Below are positions 8,135 to 16,140 of a DNA stretch of 54,011 nucleotides, in pieces. How positions within the stretch are numbered: position 1 is the first letter of the stretch; the number at the start of each line of letters is the position of its first letter. Source of the DNA: Candidatus Methanomethylophilaceae archaeon (GTDB lineage Archaea > Thermoplasmatota > Thermoplasmata > Methanomassiliicoccales > Methanomethylophilaceae). A program made the translations under genes and the position numbers. The stretch is from assembly GCA_944321505.1 (NCBI GenBank), contig CALULN010000004.1:1-54011 (forward strand), given 5' to 3'. A model generated the notes under the pieces. The model saw only the letters and a program-made list of their open reading frames with translations, made no database searches and was not told the origin of the DNA.

Positions 8135-8773
8135 ATGGATGACGGATTCCGCCGCGCAGTGAGGATCAACCCCGGAGCCCGCGGCCCCGCGAGCAGCAGG
8201 ACCGAGATCAGGGACCTGGTGCTGTCCGTCATCGTCCTGTCGGTGGCCATGACCATGATCTACGGCCGCAGGATGCTCCTGGTGGACGACCGCACCCTGA
8301 GCTTCCTTCTGTGGATACCCATATGCATGGCGCTGGTCACCGTCAGCTTCGTCCTGCACGAGTTAGGCCACAGGCACATGGCCCGCCGCTACGGGGCGTG
8401 GGCGGAGTACCGCATGTTCCCCATGGGGCTGGTCCTGACCCTCGTCATATCGTACTTCGGGATACTCTTCGCCGCCCCCGGGGCGGTGATGATAAGCGGC
8501 AGGATCGACGACAGGCAGTACGGGAAGGTCAGCGCCGCGGGTCCCGCGGTGAACCTGGTGCTGGCGGCAGTCTTCATGGCGGTCTTCCACATGACCAGCG
8601 GGGTGGTGCAGCTGGTGGCGTACCTGTTCGCCAGCCTCAACACGTATCTGGCGCTGTTCAACCTGCTCCCCATACCGCCGCTGGACGGCAGCAAGATAAT
8701 GAGGTGGAGCGTGCCGGCGCTGTTCCTGATGCTGGTGTGCGCCGGCTGCCTCCTTGTGCTCCTCAGCCTTTGA
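8135..8773 (+). CDS. Site-2 protease family (M50) membrane metallopeptidase
   Basis: 212 residues, compact M50 without PDZ domain. The zinc motif HELGH lies within the second membrane region (residues about 74-78) and the third-ligand motif NLLPIPPLDGSKI near residue 175. About six membrane segments are expected. Such enzymes cut membrane-spanning substrates within the bilayer; the substrate here is unknown. A TATA box (GTTTTATC near 8102-8109) lies about 27 nt before ATG 8135, so the message is probably leaderless. It is divergent from the PAPS-reductase fusion and its stop abuts the convergent FAD-oxidase stop. Confidence 0.85.
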   Translation: MDDGFRRAVRINPGARGPASSRTEIRDLVLSVIVLSVAMTMIYGRRMLLVDDRTLSFLLWIPICMALVTVSFVLHELGHRHMARRYGAWAEYRMFPMGLVLTLVISYFGILFAAPGAVMISGRIDDRQYGKVSAAGPAVNLVLAAVFMAVFHMTSGVVQLVAYLFASLNTYLALFNLLPIPPLDGSKIMRWSVPALFLMLVCAGCLLVLLSL

Positions 8774-10204
8774 TCACATGTACTCCTTGCAGGGGTACCT
8801 GAGGTTGGTGAGGATGGATCCCTCCCACTGCTCCAGCTTGCCGGGGTTGAGGATGTTGTTGGGATCCATGGCGGCCTTGATGGCCCTGATGGAGGAGAGC
8901 TCGGTCTTCCTCTCCTTCTGGAAGTCGGGGGCCTTCGAGATGCCCACGCCGTGCTCGCCGGTGACGGTGCCGCCCAGCTTGATCGTCTCGTCGAAGATCT
9001 CGGAGACGGCGGCGACGCCTCTGTCCCACTCGTCCTTGTCCAGAGGGTTCAGCAGCATCTTGGTGTGCAGGTTGCCGTCGGCGGCATGCCCGTAGGTGGC
9101 CACGGTGACCCTGTACTTGTCCGCGATCTCCTGGTACCTGGTGACCGCGTCCGGGATCTTGGACACCGGCACACCCATGTCGTCCGCCAGGGAGACGGAG
9201 GAGTAGCCGGGCTTGAGGGCGGAGAGGGCGGTCATGACAGACTTCCTCGCCGCGGTCCAGGCCGCGATCTGCTTCTTGTCGTGAGTGGGTGTGACGGACG
9301 TGGCGCCGATGGTCTCGGCGATCTCCGCCACCGTCTTCAGGTCCCTCTCCACCTGCTCGGGCTCGCCGTCCACCTCGATGATGCACAGCGCCTCGCAGTC
9401 AGGCAGGGGGTTGTTGAGGGCCTTGTTCACCGCGTCGATGGACACCTTGTCCATGAGCTCGCAGGAGGCAGGGATCAGGGGCTTGGCCATGACCGCGGAG
9501 ACGAACCTCCCTGCGTCGTAGATTGTCTTGAAGGACACCAGCGCGGACGCGGAGGTCTTGGGCTTGGTGGCCAGCTTGAGGGTGACGTCGGTGATGACCC
9601 CGAGGGTCCCCTCGCTGCCGCAAAGCAGGCGGGCCAGCTGGTAGCCGGAGGAGTCCTTGATGGTGTGCGTGCCCGCACGGACGATCTCCCCGTCGGCCTT
9701 GACGAACGTCAGCCCCAGGACGAAGTCCCTGGTGGCTCCGTACTTCACCGCCTTCATGCCGGAGGCGTTGGCGGAGACCATGCCTCCGATGGTGGCGGCC
9801 TCCGCGGATCCGGGAGAGCAGGGGAAGAAGAACCCCAGCTTGCCGATGGCGTCGTTGAGGGCGTTGTACACGCATCCTGCCTGGACGTCCACCCACAGGT
9901 CGCCGACGCTGATGTTGAGGATCTTGTTCATCCTCGACATGTCCATGACTATGCCGCCCTTGATGGGCACGGCGGAGCCGCAGAGACCGGTCCCCGCGCC
10001 TCTGGGGACAACGGGGATCCTCTCAGCGTTGGCCACCTTCATGATCTCGGACACCTGCTCCACGGTCCTCGGCTGGACGACCATGTCGGGGGTCCTGTGG
10101 AATATGGAAGCATCGAATCCGTATGTGTAGAGCTCGGCGGAGTCGACGGAGTACCCGTCCTTGCCGACTATGGCCTCTATCCTGCTGATCACACTCTCGT
10201 CCAC
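8774..10204 (-). CDS. FAD-linked oxidase of the GlcD/D-lactate dehydrogenase family (copy 1)
   Basis: 476 residues, full length. The N-terminal FAD-binding PCMH domain shows VVPRGAGTGLCGSAVP and the glycine-rich SPGSAEAATIGGMVSANASG. The C-terminal FAD-oxidase domain ends with GHAADGNLH and the GEHGVGISK motif typical of GlcD and D-lactate dehydrogenases. It would oxidise a 2-hydroxyacid such as lactate or glycolate and pass electrons on. No iron-sulfur partner (GlcF/HdrD type) is adjacent. Start is GTG 10204 with AGGTG six bases upstream; a TATA box (CCTTAAATC, 10238-10246) gives a short leader. The divergent adenylate kinase has its own promoter. Confidence 0.85.
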   Translation of the reverse strand: MDESVISRIEAIVGKDGYSVDSAELYTYGFDASIFHRTPDMVVQPRTVEQVSEIMKVANAERIPVVPRGAGTGLCGSAVPIKGGIVMDMSRMNKILNISVGDLWVDVQAGCVYNALNDAIGKLGFFFPCSPGSAEAATIGGMVSANASGMKAVKYGATRDFVLGLTFVKADGEIVRAGTHTIKDSSGYQLARLLCGSEGTLGVITDVTLKLATKPKTSASALVSFKTIYDAGRFVSAVMAKPLIPASCELMDKVSIDAVNKALNNPLPDCEALCIIEVDGEPEQVERDLKTVAEIAETIGATSVTPTHDKKQIAAWTAARKSVMTALSALKPGYSSVSLADDMGVPVSKIPDAVTRYQEIADKYRVTVATYGHAADGNLHTKMLLNPLDKDEWDRGVAAVSEIFDETIKLGGTVTGEHGVGISKAPDFQKERKTELSSIRAIKAAMDPNNILNPGKLEQWEGSILTNLRYPCKEYM

Positions 10205-10308
10205 TTGAACACCTGTCCTCCGTAATGGTCCGCCGGTGATTTAAGGATAATGAATGCGCGCGGGCGCGACTCCGTCGCACATATATACCGTCCCGCCATC
10301 CGACAGCC

Positions 10309-10932
10309 ATGAAGTCCAAAGTCGTTCTGCTGGGCCCTCCCGGATGCGGGAAGGGGACGCAGGCTGAGAAGCTGGGAGACGAGCTCGGATACGTGAAGCT
10401 GTCCACCGGGGACATGCTCCGCGAGGCCGTCAGGAACGGCACCGAGCTGGGGATGAAGGCCAAGACCTACATGGACTCCGGCGCGCTGGTGCCCAACGAC
10501 CTCATCATCGGCCTCATGAAGGAGAAGATCGCGGGCCTGGACAGGATCATCCTGGACGGGTTCCCCAGGACCATCGAGCAGGCCGACGCGCTGGCCGAGC
10601 AGATCGACATCGACGTGGCCGTCAACATCGACGTTGACGACGCTGAGCTCGTCAAGAGGCTGACCCAGAGGAGGTCCTGCCCCGACTGCAACGCCGTGTA
10701 CCATCTGGCGAACAAGCCCCCTGCGAAGGAGGGCGTCTGCGACAAGTGCGGCGGCAAGCTGTACCAGAGGGACGACGACAAGGAGGAGACCGTCCGCAAC
10801 AGGCTGGAGGTCTACCGCAAGAACACCTTCCCCCTCATCGATTACTACGAGAAGAGGGGCAAGCTGGTCACCGTCCCCGGAGTCGGCAGCATCGACGAGA
10901 TCTACGCCAAGGTCCGCAAGGCCCTGGAGTGA
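10309..10932 (+). CDS. adk: Adenylate kinase (zinc-LID, bacterial-type)
   Basis: 207 residues. P-loop GPPGCGKGTQ near residue 9, NMP-binding DGFPRT, and a LID with CPDC and CDKC as a four-cysteine zinc site. It interconverts ATP, ADP and AMP in the cytosol. It is the long bacterial-type enzyme rather than the short archaeal AdkA type. The ACATATATACC box at 10279-10289 lies 25 nt before ATG 10309, so the message is leaderless. A strong hairpin follows at 10941-10965. Confidence 0.95.
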   Translation: MKSKVVLLGPPGCGKGTQAEKLGDELGYVKLSTGDMLREAVRNGTELGMKAKTYMDSGALVPNDLIIGLMKEKIAGLDRIILDGFPRTIEQADALAEQIDIDVAVNIDVDDAELVKRLTQRRSCPDCNAVYHLANKPPAKEGVCDKCGGKLYQRDDDKEETVRNRLEVYRKNTFPLIDYYEKRGKLVTVPGVGSIDEIYAKVRKALE

Positions 10933-10940
10933 TGCCCTCA

Positions 10941-10965
10941 GGGGGCCCGCGGAGGCGGGTCCCCC
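10941..10965 (+). terminator. Hairpin after adk
   Basis: GGGGGCCCGC pairs with GCGGGTCCCCC around a GGAG loop, a few bases after the adk stop and before the tRNA promoter. No long T tract follows, so termination is inferred from position and stem strength. Confidence 0.5.
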
Positions 10966-11011
10966 GAGAAAACCTTTAAGAACAAGCTCGCGCTACCGCG
11001 CTTGCAACCAC

Positions 11012-11084
11012 AGCCCCGTAGTGTAGTGGTCAATCATGCGTGACTCTGGATCATGCGACTGCAGTTCGAATCTGCACGGGGCTA
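11012..11084 (+). tRNA. tRNA-Gln (anticodon CTG)
   Basis: Folds as a cloverleaf: acceptor AGCCCCG with CGGGGCT; a three-pair D stem; anticodon stem CGTGA/TCATG around loop CTCTGGA, which gives anticodon CTG (codon CAG); T stem TGCAG/CTGCA around TTCGAAT. Discriminator is A at 11084 and CCA is not encoded. A TATA-like CCTTTAAG at 10973-10980 lies at the right distance for its own promoter. No intron. Confidence 0.93.
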
Positions 11085-11091
11085 CCTCTTC

Positions 11092-11667
11092 TCATATATC
11101 TGTCTCCGAGCCGTCCGCCAGTCCGATGAAGTAATCGGCGGCGTCGTCCGGCCCCTTGGCTATGAGCACGTCCCCCTCTCTGAGGACCTCGTCCCTGCCG
11201 GGGCGGTAGATGAAGTTGTCGCCGCGCTTGATGGCTATGACGTACATGCCGCAGTGGCTGCCCAGCCTCAGCTCCCCTAGGGAGCGGTCGCGGAGCACAG
11301 AGCCGGGCTGTATGACGGTCCTCTCGATGGTGACCTCCGACTCCTGGATGCTCATCTGGATGACGGGATGGTTGCCCAATCCTCTCAGCACCACGTCGGC
11401 GATGGACGCCGCCGCGTTGGCGATGTCCTCGATGGCCATCTGGAGACGGAGTATCACGGAGAACCTGGCGATCTCCTCCGGCTGCTGCTTCCCGAGGTTG
11501 ACGATGGCCTCCTGTATGTCGTCGCTGAGGTCGTCCATCTTCCTCTCGAGGAACTCCACCTCCTCGGCCAGGTCGGTGTTGTTGTAGAGAAGTGAGGAAT
11601 AAGCCAGGTCGATCATGTACTCGGAGGTGTCCTTCAGCTCCAGCAGCATGGACTCTATCCTATTCAT
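11092..11667 (-). CDS. PhoU-like plus RCK_C (TrkA-C) domain protein, second of a pair
   Basis: 191 residues. Residues 1-100 form the helical PhoU-like part (SEYMIDLAYSSLLYNN), and about 110-185 the RCK_C ligand-binding domain (VIQPGSVLRDRSLGELRL, LREGDVLIAKGP). Such proteins gate cation transporters by binding nucleotides or ions at RCK_C. It overlaps the upstream paralogue by 8 bp and both face a MgtE-type transporter gene, so a regulatory role in divalent cation uptake is the best reading. Soluble and cytosolic; no membrane segment. Confidence 0.75.
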   Translation of the reverse strand: MNRIESMLLELKDTSEYMIDLAYSSLLYNNTDLAEEVEFLERKMDDLSDDIQEAIVNLGKQQPEEIARFSVILRLQMAIEDIANAAASIADVVLRGLGNHPVIQMSIQESEVTIERTVIQPGSVLRDRSLGELRLGSHCGMYVIAIKRGDNFIYRPGRDEVLREGDVLIAKGPDDAADYFIGLADGSETDI

Positions 11668-12295
11668 CCTCCTCAGCCTCCCTCTCCTCGTCGAACTCCC
11701 AGGGGATCCTGCCGGATGCGAAGTCGTTCAGACGGTTGCCCCCGTCCTCTGTGCCGCGGACTATGAGGTCGTCCCCGGCGCGGATCTTGACGTCGTCGTC
11801 CGGGTCGTAGATCCACCCGTAGCGGTTCTTCATGGCTATGATCTTCATGCCGGTGTTGGCCTCCACCCCGAGCTTCTCGATGGTGTTCCCGGCCATGTCC
11901 GATTTCGGGCTCACCCTGACCATCCTGATCTTCTCGTCGGACTCGTTGATCAGGTTGGTGATGAACGGGCGCTTCTCCGGCGGGACGTCGAGGAGGTCCA
12001 CGATCTCCCCCGCCGCATGGGATATGCGGTCGGCGGCCGAGGCGATCTGCAGGATGCCGGAGAGCTCCCGGGCATCCTCCTTGGTCCTGGCGGCCAGGAG
12101 GGCCTTCACGCGCATGGCGTACTTCAGCTCGTCCATCTCGTCCTCCAGCTCGTTGACCTTGGACGCCATGGCCCTGCTGTTGTACATCAGGGACGCGTAT
12201 GCCAGGTCCACGATGACCTCGGATATGTCCTTCATCTCTGTCAGAAGCTCCTGGACGGTCATGTCGTCCAGGTCGGGGCGGTCCTCGTCAGCCAA
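11660..12295 (-). CDS. PhoU-like plus RCK_C (TrkA-C) domain protein, first of a pair
   Basis: 211 residues, same two-domain plan as the downstream gene: PhoU-like helices (SEVIVDLAYASLMYNS) then RCK_C (VEANTGMKIIAMKNR, IRAGDDLIVRG) and an acidic tail. The start shown is TTG 12295. ATG 12262 is a real alternative because it aligns with the start of the paralogue. A TATA box (CTTAAAATACC on the reverse strand, about 12376-12387) implies a leader of some 55 nt. The pair is divergent from the MgtE-type transporter. Confidence 0.72.
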   Translation of the reverse strand: MADEDRPDLDDMTVQELLTEMKDISEVIVDLAYASLMYNSRAMASKVNELEDEMDELKYAMRVKALLAARTKEDARELSGILQIASAADRISHAAGEIVDLLDVPPEKRPFITNLINESDEKIRMVRVSPKSDMAGNTIEKLGVEANTGMKIIAMKNRYGWIYDPDDDVKIRAGDDLIVRGTEDGGNRLNDFASGRIPWEFDEEREAEEDE

Positions 12296-12495
12296 GGAGG
12301 TCGCCCCCCTTCCCGGCTGTGATGGTGATAGGAATCGTCATTCTCTTCAGTTCCCGTCGGAGAAGGTTCGTATTGGTATTTTAAGCGTGCGCAGATGGAC
12401 GGGATGACGTCTGGGTATTCGCGGCACGGCCCGCGCCCCATTTATAGTAGGGGGGCGATGCCCTGGCAGGTAGGACATGGGCTGAGGTGGTTTTT

Positions 12496-13710
12496 GTGGA
12501 GGAGAGGAGAAGCGGATTCTTTGAACGCAACCGTTCCGCCCTTGTCATGGGCCTCCTCGCCCTCGTTATCGCCGGCACCGCCGACCTGTTCGCCGGACTG
12601 TGCATGGTCAGCATGGAGGACTACATCATGATGGTCCCCGGCATGGTGGTCCTGATCTACGCCGCCATCGGCATGCGCGGCAACATATTCGGCGCCATGG
12701 GGAGCCGCCTCGGCACCGCCATGCACCTGGGTACCTTCAGACTGGACTTCCGCAAGGGGATACTCAGGTCCAACATGGAGGGGGCCATGGCCCTCACCAT
12801 GCTGATGTCCGTGGTGATGGCGGTCATCGGCTGGATCATCGTGGATGCCATATTCGGCGAGTCCTACGGGTTCCTCAGGTTCGTATTCATCTCCACCTTC
12901 GGCGGGCTGCTGGCGGGGATACTGGTGATGATGGTCAACATAATCATCGCCAAAGTGAGCTACGAGAGGGACTGGGACGTGGACAACATAACCGCTCCCC
13001 TCATCGCAGCCGCCGGCGACGTCATAACGGTGCCGATGATCTTCGTGGCCACCTACATGGCGGTGAACATCGACGGGCCGCTGATCGACGTCTTGGCGGT
13101 CGTCCTCATCATAGCCACCGCGGTACTGACGCTGCGCATCCTCCGCAGGAAGTCCAAGCGGAGGAGGAAGGTGGACGAGGCCAAGAGGATAATCAGGCAG
13201 TCCCTTCCGGTGCTCACGGCCTGCGTGTTCCTGGAGCTGATGGCGGGGCTGCTGATCGAGAGCGAGACCGAGCTCCTGGTGGAGCATGCCGTCCTCCTGC
13301 TGCTGCTGACGGCATTCCTCAACGAGGGGAACGCCCTATCCGGCATGCTGACCTCCAGGCTCAGCTCCATGATCCACATGGGAACGCTGCCCAGGCAGGC
13401 CGTCCCGCCCAGGGAGGCGGGTGAGAATTTCGCCGTGATGTACCTCCTGGCCATCGTGACCTTCCTGTACATCATGACGGTGGCGTTCCTCATTCAGCCA
13501 AACGACGTGCAGTACCTGATGCTCCTGGCCATCGTGATGGTGTCCGGGCTGATCATCACCACCATCATCAACCTGCTGTCGTACTATGTGGCACTTGCCG
13601 CCGTCAGATTCAACATGGACCCCGACGACCACTGCATCCCCATCACCTCGTCCCTGATGGACGTGATCGGATCGGCGGTGCTGGTGGGGGTCATCCTGCT
13701 CCTCATCTAA
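12496..13710 (+). CDS. MgtE/SLC41-type divalent cation transporter (two MgtE domains)
   Basis: 404 residues from GTG 12496. Two tandem MgtE integral-membrane domains: the first around residues 15-180, the second 210-400, each with long hydrophobic spans and the family's GNAxxS-type region (MRGNIFGAMGSRLGTAMHLG in the first, EGNALSGMLTSRLSSMIHMG in the second). It should move Mg2+ or a similar ion across the cell membrane. The bacterial N-terminal CBS gating domains are missing; the divergent PhoU-RCK_C proteins may substitute. GAGGTGG sits a few bases before GTG 12496, which is why that start is preferred over GTG 12487. TATA-like TTTATAG lies at about 12440. Confidence 0.85.
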   Translation: MEERRSGFFERNRSALVMGLLALVIAGTADLFAGLCMVSMEDYIMMVPGMVVLIYAAIGMRGNIFGAMGSRLGTAMHLGTFRLDFRKGILRSNMEGAMALTMLMSVVMAVIGWIIVDAIFGESYGFLRFVFISTFGGLLAGILVMMVNIIIAKVSYERDWDVDNITAPLIAAAGDVITVPMIFVATYMAVNIDGPLIDVLAVVLIIATAVLTLRILRRKSKRRRKVDEAKRIIRQSLPVLTACVFLELMAGLLIESETELLVEHAVLLLLLTAFLNEGNALSGMLTSRLSSMIHMGTLPRQAVPPREAGENFAVMYLLAIVTFLYIMTVAFLIQPNDVQYLMLLAIVMVSGLIITTIINLLSYYVALAAVRFNMDPDDHCIPITSSLMDVIGSAVLVGVILLLI

Positions 13711-13763
13711 AAGATAATATTAAGGGGCAGACATACCGCGCCATACATCCGTGAGGAATCGCC

Positions 13764-14921
13764 ATGATCGACAGAGACGAGATTCTGGCCAATCTGGAGA
13801 GATACGACCTCTCCAAGGCCAAGATCGGGGTCGTCGCATCCCATTCCGCCCTGGATACCTGCGACGGAGCCACCTCCGAGGGCTTCCACACAGTCGCGGT
13901 CTGCCAGAAGGGGAGGGAGAGGACCTTCGCCAACTACTTCAGGACGCAGCGCGACCCGGCAGGCAACGTGGTCAGGGGCGTCGTTGACGAGCCGATGATC
14001 CTCGACAGGTTCAAGGACATCCTGAACCCCGACATACAGGAGAAGCTGATCAGGGACAACGTCCTGTTCATACCCAACAGGTCCTTCGTGTCCTACTGCG
14101 GCATCGACGCCGTAGAGGACGATTTCAAAGTGCCCATGGTCGGCAGCAGGAACCTGCTCAGGTCCGAGGAGCGCGGGGACGAGAGGGACTACTACTGGAT
14201 CCTCGAGAAGGCGGGGCTGCCCTTCCCGAAGAAGGTGGCCATGCCCGAGGACATCGACGGCCTCACCGTCATCAAGGTCCACCACAAGCAGAAGAAGCTG
14301 GAGAGGGGGTTCTTCACCGCCAAGTCCTACGAGCAGTTCCAGCAGAAGTCCCAGGAGCTCATCGAGCAGGGCGTCATCGAAGCCGACTTCCTCTCCTCCG
14401 CCAGGATGGAGCAGTACATCATCGGCCCCGTGTTCAACCTGGACTTCTTCTACTCCCCGCTGGAGGAGAAGGGCGAGAGGATCGAGCTGCTGGGCATCGA
14501 CTGGAGGTTCGAGAGCTCCCTGGACGGGTTCTGCAGGCTCCCCGGCAAGCAGCAGGTGGAGCTGGAGAACGACGGCATCCTGCCGGAGTACACCGTCTGC
14601 GGACACAACTCCGCCACCCTCAGGGAGTCCCTGCTGGACAAGGCCTTCGAGATGGCCGAGAAGTACGTCAAGGCGGCGGAGAAGTACTACGCCCCCGGCA
14701 TCATCGGCCCCTTCTGCCTGCAGACCTGCGTGGACAAGGACCTGAACTTTTACATCTACGACGTGGCGCCCCGCATCGGCGGAGGAACCAACGTGCACAT
14801 GGCCGTCGGCCACCCCTACGGCAACGCCCTCTGGAGGAGGGAGATGAGCACCGGCAGGAGGCTGGCCATGGAGGTCAGGCGCGCCATCGAGCAGGAGCGC
14901 GTGGAGGAGATCATCACATGA
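13764..14921 (+). CDS. purP: Formate-dependent FAICAR synthetase PurP
   Basis: 385 residues, full length for the family. PurP is the archaeal ATP-grasp enzyme that formylates AICAR with free formate and ATP to give FAICAR, the penultimate purine step. Characteristic stretches are IGVVASHSALD at the N-terminus, VKVHHKQKKLERG-like lysine-rich ATP-binding region (IKVHHKQKK here) and YDVAPRIGGGTN near the C-terminus. A TATA-like TAATATTA at 13717-13724 and a GTGAGG site before ATG 13764 suggest a short leader. The next gene overlaps by ATGA. Confidence 0.95.
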   Translation: MIDRDEILANLERYDLSKAKIGVVASHSALDTCDGATSEGFHTVAVCQKGRERTFANYFRTQRDPAGNVVRGVVDEPMILDRFKDILNPDIQEKLIRDNVLFIPNRSFVSYCGIDAVEDDFKVPMVGSRNLLRSEERGDERDYYWILEKAGLPFPKKVAMPEDIDGLTVIKVHHKQKKLERGFFTAKSYEQFQQKSQELIEQGVIEADFLSSARMEQYIIGPVFNLDFFYSPLEEKGERIELLGIDWRFESSLDGFCRLPGKQQVELENDGILPEYTVCGHNSATLRESLLDKAFEMAEKYVKAAEKYYAPGIIGPFCLQTCVDKDLNFYIYDVAPRIGGGTNVHMAVGHPYGNALWRREMSTGRRLAMEVRRAIEQERVEEIIT

Positions 14922-15523
14922 AGGGAAAGATTGTGGCCATCCTCGCGGTGGCTCTGCTGGCAGCATCCTTCGCCATCGCCGCCGGCGATGCGGATGCCGA
15001 GCCCGGGTTCGGCGACCTCCCGTCCATCGGCGGGTTCGACGACATGGGCGGCGGGTCCGTCACCGTCTACCTGGACAACCCCGACGAGGATGCGGCGTCA
15101 GTCACCGTCAGGGTGCTGACCCACGGGACCGCCAACGTCCTCGCCGAGAGCAGAGCCGACCTGGCGGCCGGCGCTGACAACGTACCCGTCATACTGACCT
15201 TCGGGTTCCAGAGCAGCGGGTACAGGTACATCGACCTGGTGCTCCTGGATGCCGACGGCGCCGTGCTGACCACCCAGACCGGGATCCAGATCGACGTGGG
15301 CCACTCCATCTGGAAGGACTCCCTGACCTACATCATCATAATCGCCGCGATAATCATCATCGTGGTCATCGCCTATCTCTACATGCGCAACGCGCCCAAG
15401 AGGAAGGCGGAGAAGATGAGCGACAGGACCTTCACCGAGATGGAGGAGGCCAGGCGCCAGAAGAAGTCCACCCCGTCCGGGCCCACGAAGTACGAGGGCT
15501 CCGGCGACAGGAAACGCAAGTGA
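14918..15523 (+). CDS. Secreted, membrane-anchored protein of unknown function
   Basis: 201 residues. Signal peptide MKGKIVAILAVALLAASFA followed by an extracytoplasmic domain (residues about 28-130) that resembles a beta-sandwich adhesion or DUF11-like fold with SVTVRVLTHG strands. A C-terminal membrane span rich in Ile/Val (residues about 132-152) is followed by a very basic cytosolic tail. ATGA overlap with purP shows coupling but no functional link is evident. No family recognised. Confidence 0.65.
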   Translation: MKGKIVAILAVALLAASFAIAAGDADAEPGFGDLPSIGGFDDMGGGSVTVYLDNPDEDAASVTVRVLTHGTANVLAESRADLAAGADNVPVILTFGFQSSGYRYIDLVLLDADGAVLTTQTGIQIDVGHSIWKDSLTYIIIIAAIIIIVVIAYLYMRNAPKRKAEKMSDRTFTEMEEARRQKKSTPSGPTKYEGSGDRKRK

Positions 15524-15534
15524 GGCGGTCGGCC

Positions 15535-15552
15535 CCCGGCATCCGCCGGGAG
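15535..15552 (+). terminator. Hairpin after the secreted protein gene
   Basis: CCCGGC and GCCGGG pair around a short ATCC loop a few bases after the stop at 15523. It probably ends the purP transcript. Confidence 0.4.
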
Positions 15553-15595
15553 CCTCCCCCTCCATTCGAATCCTTCTGAGAAAATGAGATCGGCC

Positions 15596-15613
15596 CGGCG
15601 CAAATGCGCCGGA
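15596..15613 (-). terminator. Hairpin after the aRF1-ArgS-GNAT operon
   Basis: CCGGCGCA and TGCGCCGG form a perfect 8-bp stem around AA, 16 nt beyond the stop of the reverse-strand acetyltransferase. Likely a terminator for that operon, or bidirectional. Confidence 0.5.
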
Positions 15614-15629
15614 TGATGTTCCAAGGGGA

Positions 15630-16136
15630 TCAGACCGACTTCGGTCCGCGCTTCAGGTCGTTCAGGTCCAAGAGAGCCACCTCGCGGCGGTCCATGAAGA
15701 ACCCGAGCTTCTTGTGCAGCATTATGGACGGGAGGTTGTCGGGCTGTATGGCGCTGTGGACCACGGTGGCGCCCATGTCCGCGCCGGTCTCGGCGACCTT
15801 CCTCAGCATCCTGTAGCCTATGCCGCTGCGGCGGAAGTAGGGGTGGACGCCCATGTTCTCTATCCACACCAGGTTCTCCACGTTGTACACGTGATGGAGC
15901 ATCTGGGCGAAGATGAAGCCCATGATCTCGCCGTCCTCCTCGGCGACGAAGCTGAGGCCGGACTCCAGGTACAGCTGGAAGGAGCCCCTCCCGCTGGCGC
16001 CCAGCTTGGCCTTCCACTCCTCGTCGAAATCCTCCCACCTGTTCTCGATGGTCTTGGAGAAGTACTCCCTGATGCAGTCCAGCTCCAGGTCGCGGACCTT
16101 GATCAGGTCCTTCATCCGCATGGGACGGATCTCCAT
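15630..16136 (-). CDS. GNAT-family N-acetyltransferase (RimI-like)
   Basis: 168 residues from ATG 16136. The GNAT core is clear: FVAEEDGEIMGFIFAQ strand, then the acetyl-CoA pyrophosphate loop in FRRSGIGYRMLRK and a final IMLHKKLGF motif. Archaeal RimI-type enzymes acetylate protein N-termini; a small-molecule target cannot be excluded. The gene follows argS after 4 bp and is the last of three in the aRF1-argS unit, which hints at a translation-linked substrate. Upstream codons to 16205 belong to the argS 3' end in another frame and are excluded. Confidence 0.8.
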   Translation of the reverse strand: MEIRPMRMKDLIKVRDLELDCIREYFSKTIENRWEDFDEEWKAKLGASGRGSFQLYLESGLSFVAEEDGEIMGFIFAQMLHHVYNVENLVWIENMGVHPYFRRSGIGYRMLRKVAETGADMGATVVHSAIQPDNLPSIMLHKKLGFFMDRREVALLDLNDLKRGPKSV

Positions 16137-16140
16137 GGGA

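Noticed and set aside
15555-15600. A second tRNA suggested by ATTCGAATCC
   Set aside because: The T-loop-like string is not flanked by a pairing T stem or acceptor; it is a chance match between two hairpins.
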